DNA of 64,000 nucleotides, taken from Primula veris (taxonomy: Eukaryota; Streptophyta; Magnoliopsida; Ericales; Primulaceae). This document shows positions 55,950-64,000 of this stretch, in pieces. Positions within the stretch are counted from its first letter, which is position 1; each line of letters begins with the position of its first letter. Position numbers and translations under genes: made by a program. Below the pieces are notes generated by a model, which saw only the letters and a list, made by a program, of their open reading frames with translations, ran no database searches and was not told where the DNA came from. The stretch spans positions 31,822,795-31,886,794 of the forward strand of contig OY821740.1 in the NCBI GenBank assembly GCA_963682055.1. Reading direction: 5' to 3'.

Positions 55950-56280
55950 GTATTATTATTTAGGGTGTCCCAACCAATAGTATTTTTTATTTTGAATTTT
56001 GAATTAATTTTACCATATATATTTCTGGGTTTATTAACATGGGTTAGGTTTTTAGTATTTTTTAATTTTAATTTTGAATTAATTTTGTGATATATATTTT
56101 TGGGTTCATTAATAGGTATTGAGTTTTTAATATGTGAACACACCATAAACAATAGTGGACTAGATTCACGATACTATTAATCGTTCGGTGTTCATTCTAA
56201 AATGCATTATTATTTAGGGTGTCAACTAATAATATTTTTTAGTTTTAATTTTTAATTAATTTTAGGTATATATTTCCACT
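55950..56280. repeat. AT-rich tandem repeat, ~110 bp unit
   Basis: AGTATTTTTTA..TTTTGAATTAATTTT followed by ATATATATTT.TGGGTT recurs about three times, with the flanking TATTATTTAGGGTGTC also duplicated (about 55,950 and 56,206). Confidence 0.65.
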
Positions 56281-57141
56281 AGGGGTGGGCACGGGGCGGA
56301 TTGGGGCGGATTGGTCTCAATCCTAACCCGCCCCGTAAAATAAATGGCGGGACGGATTGGGGCGGATTAGTGAAATTCAAATCCCAACCCAACCCAACCC
56401 AACCCATTATAATTAAAACTTCAACCCAACCCAACCCAATCCAAATCAAGCAGCGCGGATTGGGTGTGGGTTGTTTCTTGAATTTTCATTTTAATCATTA
56501 ATTTTTCATTATTTCGCATAATTTACCTAAATATTTTTTAAAAAATAAATCTTTCAAATAGAAATATAAACTAAAAGTCAACCAAAATACGTTTAGAATG
56601 TTCGGAACAAGTAACAAAGCTAAAACAAAACAAAACAAAACAAAACAAAACAAATTGTTCTTCATCAATATAATCAAAATCAGAAAACTACATAACAATT
56701 GAAATCAAAATTAATAATCCACTGAGTATGACCATCAACCGGGATTATTTAGACAGTGTCGAACAATTGTTTAAGGCTTGAAGGTAGAGTAGTGACATCT
56801 TTGAACTGTAAAAATTTACAATGAAAAGTTGAATTGGTATGTGACAACATATTGAGATTCCATTAAGAGTTTACATCAATTTTATTACCTTTTGCATCTC
56901 GTTTTGTTAGATAATAGATAGTAATTAAAAAAGATCTTGAGAAAATTTATATATATATATATGCCGATTGAAACGGGTTTGGATGGATTAACCGCGGTTT
57001 GGAAACCTCAACCCTAACCCAACCCACGATTTTTTTTACGGATTGGGGCGGGACGGATTTAACTTTTTTTGACACCCAACCCGCCCCAATCCGTACGAAT
57101 TGGGTTACGGGACAGATTTACAGATTTTTTGCCCATCCCTA
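56280..57141. mobile_element. Non-autonomous hAT-like element (862 bp)
   Basis: Ends TAGGGGTGGGCACGG and TTTTGCCCATCCCTA are inverted repeats. Flanks ATTTCCAC (56,272-56,279) and ATTTCCAT (57,142-57,149) form an 8-bp target duplication with one mismatch, which fits hAT. Subterminal GGCGGATTGGGG/AACCCAACCC motifs are reiterated in both orientations. No transposase. Confidence 0.8.
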
Positions 57142-57689
57142 ATTTCCATAACCAACAATATTCAGGCAGAAAAAGCATTGCAAACAATGCATAATTTTAG
57201 CACAGGTTGTCTTGAAAAATTCAATTTAGCAAAAATAGATCCGAGGAATACTCTACCTAGCCTAGTGGAGACTCATCACACTCCTAATAACTTAGGGGGC
57301 TTTTGATATGTTTTGTAAATTATCTAAAGCTTATAATAAAAAAATATATTATAAAAATAAAAAGTACTAGATTAAAACTCTCTTGCTATTTTATTGTGTT
57401 TCATATTATTTTTAAGTTTTTTTTATTTAATATTACTTAAGTTTAAAGTAATTTTTTTTACTTTAATTATTATTTAATTTTATGATAGTTACAATTAGGG
57501 TTATATATTTTTTATTTTAGTTTTTAGTGTGTTATATTCAAAACCTGTAAATATATATATATATATATATATATTATATTGTAATTATTATTTAAGTTTA
57601 GACTACTTACAACTAGGGTTATATATCTTTTTTATTTGAATTTTTATTGTGTTGTATTGAAAACCTATATATATATATATACATACTGG

Positions 57690-57856
57690 TAATCGTGTCC
57701 CACCTGTTGCGTGTGTGACGCGTAATGCAATTAAAATATAAAAAATAAGTGTAGTTATAATACAAATATGTGGATAATAAAAAAAAAATAGTATAAGATG
57801 ATAAGATTTAAAATAATGTCTGGTTGTTAAAAATAGATAAATAGTGTTATTAGTTA

Positions 57857-57899
<43 letters not shown>

Positions 57900-58010
57900 G
57901 AGTGTAGTATTATTGTAATTAATAAAAAAACATATGAGTATTTTTTTTTTAAAATGTCTAAATTGGATAGGCTCATTTGATTTGAGTTGACTTATTATAA
58001 TAGAATAATG
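57690..58010 (+). repeat. Dispersed AT-rich repeat, copy 2
   Basis: Same block order as 4,940-5,250 (TTGCGTGTGTGACGCGTAATG, ATATGTGGATAATAAAA, TTGTTAAAAATAGATAAATA, GGCTCATTTGATTTGAG). It contains a long T run where copy 1 has mixed TTTTTAG sequence. Confidence 0.75.
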
Positions 58011-58773
58011 TTTTTTTATTTAGTTATACCATAATTCAATCTTATCGATTGATATTATATAAAAGCATACCAACATATATAAGGTAGGAGTTTGAGTAAA
58101 GCAGAGTACTTGACTCTGAATCAGGGCGCAGAGTTGAGTCAGAACTCTTGCTACTCACCTTGAAACAGTCTGGGGCGCTCAATCCAGACCAAGACTATTC
58201 TCAACTGGGACATGAAGAAAAATATCTGTCATTACATTTTGGCCTATGAAAACAACGATATGTTGGTTGAATGATTAAAAGACACGGCTAATTAAAAAAA
58301 ATTAGTTTAATATGAAAATTATCTTGAGTTCTCTATAAAACGTAGCAATTGAAAAACTCTGGTATTAAAAAAAACTACTTATAACAAGTTATGGTTGTAG
58401 AAAAATATGATACATTTATGAAAAAAATTATAATTATACAAATAATAAATTATCAATTGACGTATGCTGTCCGAATCGTATCCTTAAACTTAATTTTAAC
58501 CATTAATGTTTTGGCATGCGTCTGTCAACGTTGTGTCGACATACGACTCGTAGTTGCTCCTCATATATCACTACAGAACAATTGATGGAAGTAGTCATAT
58601 CTTATTAAAAAATTTAAAGGATATTTCTTTTTTTTTAAAATTAAAATTTTAAGGATAAATGGAAACGTCGCTGGAAAATGGAAATACGGGTTATTGAAAT
58701 ATTTCGTCCTTTTTTAAAAATAAAATACAAGCAAACAGTGACAGAAACGCGGAGAAATTCGTTATCAAACAAA

Positions 58774-61700
58774 ATGTTTTTCCCCTCTCCGAAACCTGGC
58801 AGAAAACCAGACCCCAGACTAAACCCCATTAGCAAAAGAAGAACAAAACCCACCACGTCATCATCACCACTAATAATGGAACCCCCGTCTAATCTCTTTC
58901 CTTCGAAAATCGAGCTTCTTAAGCTAATCGCCGTCGTAACCGTTGCCGTCTCTGTCGCGGTCTCCGTTAATTACTTCGCTACGGTTCTCAACCGAGCTCC
59001 TAAACCGTTTTGTGACTCCACCTTAGACTTAGGGTATTCTTATCCATCTGGTAATTACTTACTTATTTCCATTTATTATTAATTCGTTATTTCAGTTTCT
59101 GATGTTTGACAGTAGTTTATTAGTTGCTGGAATTTGAACCATTTTTAATTGAACTCTTATTTCTGAACTATATTCCGATTTTGACTTCTTTCTCTTCTCG
59201 ACTCCATTTATTATTTCGTTATTTCAGTCGCTGATGTTTGATAGTTTATTAGTAGCTGGCATGTGAATTATTTTTCAAATGAAAACTATTTCTTAATATA
59301 TTAGTTACGGTAATTCGTAAATTTAGCTGCTAAACCGTTTTGTGATTCCACCGTCGATTTCGTTTTCTCTTACTCGTCAGGTAATTACTTAATTGCCGTT
59401 TATTATTATTTCGTTATTTCATTTATTATTAATTCGTTATTTTCTGTCGCTGATGTTTGTTATATTAGTTGCTGAAATGTTAATCGTCTTTTAATTGAAT
59501 GTTATTTCTGAACTGTATTCCGATTTCGATTACTCTCTCTTTTCTAGTAACTTCTCAATTACATTTATTATGTCGTTATTTTACCTGCTGTTGTTTGATA
59601 AGTTAGTTGATGAAGTGTTAATGCAGTGTTTGATTAAATTTACGGAGTATTTTTTATTACGTTTTTTATCCCCGGATTATAACTGTTTGTTGTCTATGGT
59701 GATTAGTAATTTTAGCTGCTGATGTTTGATAACTTAGTTTCTGAGGTATGAGGTGTTCATTTGATTGAATTTACGGAGTATTTTTTGGAATCGAATTATT
59801 CGTGTTTATTGTTTAGGTTAATTTGTATTTTTGCTTTCTAATGTTTGATAGATTATTTGATGAAGTATCAAGGCATTTATTATTAATTACTTAATTCCCA
59901 TTTATTATTAATTCGTTATTTCAGTTGCCAGTGTTTGGTAGTGTATTAGTTGCTGGATTGTTAAATCATTTTTTAATTGAAAATCATTTCTGAAGATATT
60001 AGTTACAGTGATTCGTAATTTTAGATGCTGATGTTTGATAACTTAGTTTCTGAGGTATGAGGCGTTCATTTAATTGAATTTTTTATAATCGAATTATTCG
60101 TGTTTATTATTTAGGGTAATTCGTAACTTTGCTTATTAATGTTTGATACATTAGTTGCTGAATGTCGAGGCGTTTATTTGTTGTATTAGTTGCTAGAATG
60201 TGAATAATTTTTTAATTGAATGTTATTTATGAACTATATTCCGATTTTCATCTCTCTCCCTCTTCTCTGTTGTTTGATAATTTAGTTGATGAAGCATTGA
60301 GACAGTTATTTGATTGAATCGCTGGTGTTTTTTATTCCCAGATCATTACTGTTTATTCACATTATCGGTGCCGGTCCTAGGTCTATTAGAGCCTCAGCAG
60401 TAAAAAAAAAAAATGGCCCCATTTTTTTCTCCCTCTTGCAAACCAACACCCCCCTCTCCTCTCTTTTGTAAATAACAAAATATTACTTTGAAACTTATTT
60501 CAACGCAAAACGTTCGACGGAAATGGCCTATTCTTGCAATTTATGAAACAAAAAATTCAATTATATTATGTCATATCCTGTTTTGGTTAAACCACTCATT
60601 ATTTTAATTTGATATCCGGTAAACACCTTTTTTTTTCTTTCATAACACCTACACCAAACAGGCTCAGTTAAGTTTTCTGTAAAGTAACAACTATTGAACC
60701 ATAAAATAAATCGATCTCTTAACAAACCGAATAATCAATTAAAATATAATTGAACCATACGTCAAATTGAGCCATAAATCAAGTATTAACCTTAAAAAAC
60801 GGAACAATACCCGAATAAAAAAATCAATTTATACCAAATGCAATTTAATAATCAAACACTAAATAAAATTAGAAGAACCTGTCCAATTAATATATAAGAG
60901 GCTATTATAAAAAATAAACTTACTTTATTTGTCCTCACTATTTTTTTCTTGTTTTAATGGCTCCATAACCCACTATTGTAGACTTGTAGTTATGTAAATA
61001 AAACTAATATTTTGAAACAAACAAGAGCTCAAGTTCATATGGTAGGGTGCACACTTTGCATGACAGAGGGACAAGGTGTGATTCCCCTCACCTCCATTTA
61101 GTATAACATTTTAACTGTTAAAAAGAAAAGGAAAAAAAAATGGGATGCGCCTCTATTGGGCCGCGCCTCAGGCGGGATGTCTAACTCGCAGCACCGGCCC
61201 ATATGAAAGCCGAATCAGACGGTCCGTCTGTGGACCGGGCCCAATTGAGGCGCATCCCATTTTTTATTTTGTTGACATTTAAAATTTAATTGTTATTAAT
61301 GGAGTTAAAAGGGGAATCTAACCCCATACCTCTTGCAAGCAAAGCAAGCGCTCTACCGTATTAACTACACTCTTTATCTGTTTAGTAATTTCAGTTTTTA
61401 TTTAGATAACTTACAAGAGTGGGTTATGGAGCCATTAAAAAAGAGAGATTGTGAGGAGTATTAATGGAAGTTTTTTTAATAAAAAAAATTAGAATATGCT
61501 CTTATATATTAATTAAAAAAAAATCTATATCATCTCAATTGATTATTTTGATTTTATTTTATTTTTTAGTTACTGTTTTTTGCAAGATGGGGAAAAAAAT
61601 AGGGGCGCAAAAAAAAAAATCCGCTGAGGCGCTCATAGCCCTTGGACCGGCACTGGTGACTCGCCTTCCCAGTGGGCCGGCGCTGCACATTATTGTCTAT

Positions 61701-63988
61701 GGTGATTAGTAATTTTAACTGCTGATTTTTATCAACTTAGTTTTTGAGGTATGAGGATGAGATGTTCATTTGATTGAATTTACGGAGTATTTTTTGGATA
61801 CATTTTGAATTATTTCGGTAATTCTGTTTATCGTTTAGGTTAGTTCGTTACTATGCTTTCTAATGTTTGATAGACTAGTTGCTGAAGTCAAGGTAATATA
61901 ATCGAATTATCTGTGTTTATCGTTTAGGTTTGTTCGTAAATTTGATTTCTAATGTCTGATAGATTAGTTGCTGAAGTATCGAGGCATTTATTTGATAACT
62001 TTTTTTTGATATATTTTTTATAACCAGAGGTTTCCTGTTTATTGGTTTAGATTAATTCATAAATTTTGGTTGCTGTATGAGGCAGTTATTAGATATATTG
62101 TCGGAGTATTTTTAGGGTTTTCGTGGTTGCATTTAATATCCTCGGACTGTACCTGTTGGTTTCCGGTAATTCGTAATTTTACCTGCTCGTGTTTGATAAT
62201 TTAGTTGCTCAAGTACGAGGCATATTTCTTATTAGAATGCTGGAGTATTTTTAGGGTTTATTTGGTTACTTTTTTTTTATTCCGACATATTTTTTTAGCT
62301 TAATTCGTAATTTCAAGTGTTTAAAATGAGTAGATTATCTGAATTAGAATATTATTTAAATGTGTCCTTATTGTATCATTCTATTTTTTTGTTTGCAAAA
62401 TTTACATGAGATCGTTTAACCACCTGTCTTTATAATAGATTCTTGTGAGCTGTGTCCAAGTAACGGAGAGTGCCACGAGGGCAAGTTAGAATGTAACCGT
62501 GGCTATAGAAAGGTTGGGAAGTTATGCGTAGAAGACGGGGATATAATCGAAACAGCAAAGAAACTTGTTAGTCATTCCTATTTTCTCATTATAAGAATAA
62601 GATTTTCTGTTTTCCTTTTTTTTTTAAATCTAAATTTGTGTGTTCCGCATTGCAGTCAGAGTTAGTAGCAAGACGTGTATGTGAAGCATATGCTCACTAT
62701 TTATGTGAAGGAGTTGGTACGGCATGGGTAAGTCACGAGAACAAATTTCTTATGTTATTGGTAGTGTTTTATTTTCCTTTCAAAGTTAATAAGTAATATT
62801 GGCAGTTTAATAATACATCTAACATTTCAGACTCAGGAAGTGAAAGTATGGAATGATCTAGATGAGTCCATATTGATGGAGAACTTAGGCTTGGATAGAG
62901 ACGTGTATGCATATGCAAAGCAAAGAGCAACTGAGACAACGAGTAAACTTTTGGAGTCTAGAACAAGTGGTGAAGGGTATGTCATTGTGTTTTTAATTGA
63001 CCAGAATATCTATGAGTAATCATCATTCACCGCCTATATGATTGTGATCAATGTTCTCTCACTTCGTATGCAGTGTTAAAGAATTGGGATGTCCGCATAT
63101 GCTGGTGAAGAATTATACTCCAATTACCTGTTTAGTTCGTCAATGGATAGTTAAACATGCCATGGTCTTGGTTCCACTTTTTGCGTTGGTGAGAAAATGA
63201 TATTTAAACCTAGATAAGTAGCATCTGAAAGCAAAATGTGTTGACAACATTGACTTTTGCAGCTTATTGGAAGTGCATTGGTTTTATTTAGACTTCGGCA
63301 GAGATTTTACCTGTTGAATAGAGCCGAACAACTTTACAATCAGGTATCAGTTGTTTTTGCCTAGCATGTGAATAAAAATAATCAATTCTTTTGTATCGAT
63401 TATTTGTTGACTTCACTGAGAAAAAATCCTCATTCGTGGTGAGGACTTTTCTTCGGATGGGTGTAATTCTTTTTCTCGGGTCCCTATGATTAAAGAATAG
63501 AAATTTTAAATTGATAGGTTTGTGACATACTTGAAGAGCACGCGCTGATGTCGAGAAGTCCTAATAGTGAGGGTGAACCATGGGTTATTGCTTCGTGGTT
63601 GCGTGATCATCTTTTATTGCCCAAAGAAAGGAAAGATCCTGCGTTATGGAAAAAGGTAATGTAAGCTTATGTAGCTAAAAAAGCTTCTACCATCAAACAC
63701 TAGATAATCCTATGAACTCTCGGTCTTTCTTAAGCTTCGCACACTGCCTTATAATATGTAAGTTGAACTTTCTTGTGTCTGTTTTCTTTTTGGTTCTTTG
63801 TCCTTGAAGGTTGCGGAGTTGGTTCAGGAAGATTCTCGTTTGGACCGGTACCCGAGAATAGTAAAAGGTGAATCGAAGGTGGTCTGGGAATGGCAAGGTA
63901 CGTTGGATTGAATGGTTTGCGATGCACAAATTTATTTGAGGGGATTAAATGTTGTATACATGATTTTTCACTTGCAGCCATTGTTTAA
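58774..63988 (+). CDS. Man1/Src1-type inner nuclear membrane protein (MSC domain), nine predicted exons
   Basis: Exons: 58774-59050, 62439-62566, 62656-62727, 62831-62976, 63074-63188, 63263-63343, 63518-63655, 63810-63897, 63978-63988; GT-AG, 351 aa. A basic Pro/Lys/Arg N-terminus (KPGRKPDPRLNPISKRR) precedes a first membrane segment (LKLIAVVTVAVSVAVSV). The Cys-rich luminal MSC-type region follows (CELCPSNGECHEGKLECNRG). A second membrane segment (MVLVPLFALLIGSALVLFRL) and a helical C-terminus follow. This is the layout of plant proteins with a Man1-Src1p C-terminal domain, expected at the inner nuclear envelope. The start at 58,774 is the first ATG with a basic N-terminus; 58,876 is an alternative. 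The last exon gives a very short end (AIV then TAA), so the true 3' end may lie beyond the window. Confidence 0.88.
59326..59390 (+). pseudogene. Duplicated exon-1 end inside MAN1-like intron 1
   Basis: Copy of the 3' end of exon 1: KPFCDSTVDF followed by FSYSS and the donor GTAATTACTTA, matching exon 1's KPFCDSTLDL...SYPS|GTAATTACTTA. An acceptor-like TAAATTTAG precedes it. Created by a ~325-bp tandem duplication. Confidence 0.8.
60366..61685. mobile_element. Non-autonomous hAT-like element (1,320 bp) in MAN1-like intron 1
   Basis: Exact 8-bp target duplication CACATTAT at 60,358-60,365 and 61,686-61,693. The left end CGGTGCCGGTCCTAGG pairs with a right inner end whose complement is CAGTGCCGGTCCAAGGGCTA. 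The extreme right end is CAGCGCCGGCCCACTGG (complement), also hAT-like. Inside, 61,138-61,265 is a palindrome (GGGATGCGCCTCTATTGGGC / GCCCAATTGAGGCGCATCCC) with another CAGCACCGGCCCA end, so elements are nested. No transposase frame. Confidence 0.85.
61138..61265. repeat. Nested palindrome within the hAT-like element
   Basis: AAAAATGGGATGCGCCTCTA and its complement TTGAGGCGCATCCCATTTTT flank a ~75-bp core with CAGACGG/CCGTCTG, forming a long hairpin. Confidence 0.8.
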
Positions 63989-64000
63989 CTTACTCTAGGT

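Larger units (their letters stand above)
54983..58773. other. Intergenic region rich in transposon remains
   Basis: No gene recognised. It holds a foldback element (55,383-55,716), a ~110-bp AT tandem repeat (about 55,950-56,280), a hAT-type element (56,280-57,141), (TA)n near 57,550, dispersed repeat copy 2 (57,690-58,010), and a T run of about 50 bases near 57,845-57,896. Confidence 0.7.
59051..62438. repeat. Degenerate tandem repeats filling MAN1-like intron 1
   Basis: Blocks GCTGATGTTTGATAACTTAG, GAGGTATGAGGTGTTCATTT, GATTGAATTTACGGAGTATT and TTCGTGTTTATTGTTTAGG recur many times at irregular 100-250 bp spacing on both sides of the transposon insertion. Units begin as copies of the exon 1 end plus the start of intron 1. 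Confidence 0.8.

Noticed and set aside
1..64000. tRNA, rRNA and snRNA genes
   Set aside because: None recognised by eye on either strand; a tRNA scan was not possible here.

Overview
This is nuclear DNA from a flowering plant, probably a eudicot. The genes have many GT-AG introns and AT-rich intergenic DNA, and there are plant Ty3/gypsy retrotransposons and Stowaway and hAT-type MITEs. The species cannot be named from the sequence alone.

Left third (1-23,693) is dominated by one family of large LTR retrotransposon. Copy A is represented only by its 3' end (1-1,865, last LTR 1,294-1,865). After 4.3 kb of AT-rich non-coding DNA comes copy B, which is structurally complete (6,167-23,693, 17.5 kb): two 572-bp LTRs differing at about 6 sites by eye, a 5-bp target duplication ATAAC, a primer-binding site and a purine-rich tract. 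Its sense gag-pol (6,818-12,732) has the Tat-lineage layout: CHHC-type zinc knuckle, DQGAS protease, YIDD reverse transcriptase, an extra RNase H and an HHCC/DDE integrase. It is broken by one in-frame stop and one frameshift. The remaining 10 kb is unusual. It holds two tandem arrays of identical 86-bp period (each built of 43-bp halves), then a battery of antisense genes: one intron-bearing gene with a 'putative gypsy type transposon' (PF04195-like) domain, a degenerate companion, and five short coiled-coil genes, each with a TATA box just upstream of the coding region.

Right two thirds (24.7-64 kb) hold host genes. A complete 17-exon peroxisomal Lon protease (LON2, 881 aa, ending SKL) is on + at 24,784-38,687. 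A frameshifted COX6b-like copy is on - at 40,911-41,477. A complete six-coding-exon GOT1-type vesicle transport gene is on - at 44,816-48,625. A complete five-exon HAD sugar-phosphatase (SGPP-like, 254 aa) is on - at 50,610-54,982. A Man1/Src1 C-terminal-domain inner-nuclear-membrane gene is on + from 58,774 to the window edge. The host genes look functionally independent: peroxisome protein quality control, ER-Golgi traffic, sugar-phosphate housekeeping and nuclear envelope.

Their introns carry much of the interest. There are foldback MITEs in five LON2 introns and a ~430-bp-arm inverted repeat of promoter-like sequence in GOT1 intron 1. Tandem duplications have made chimeric pseudo-exons in the SGPP-like gene, and the MAN1-like gene has a duplicated exon-1 end plus a nested hAT-like element. 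All splice junctions were read by eye; no alignment, domain search or transcript data were available.
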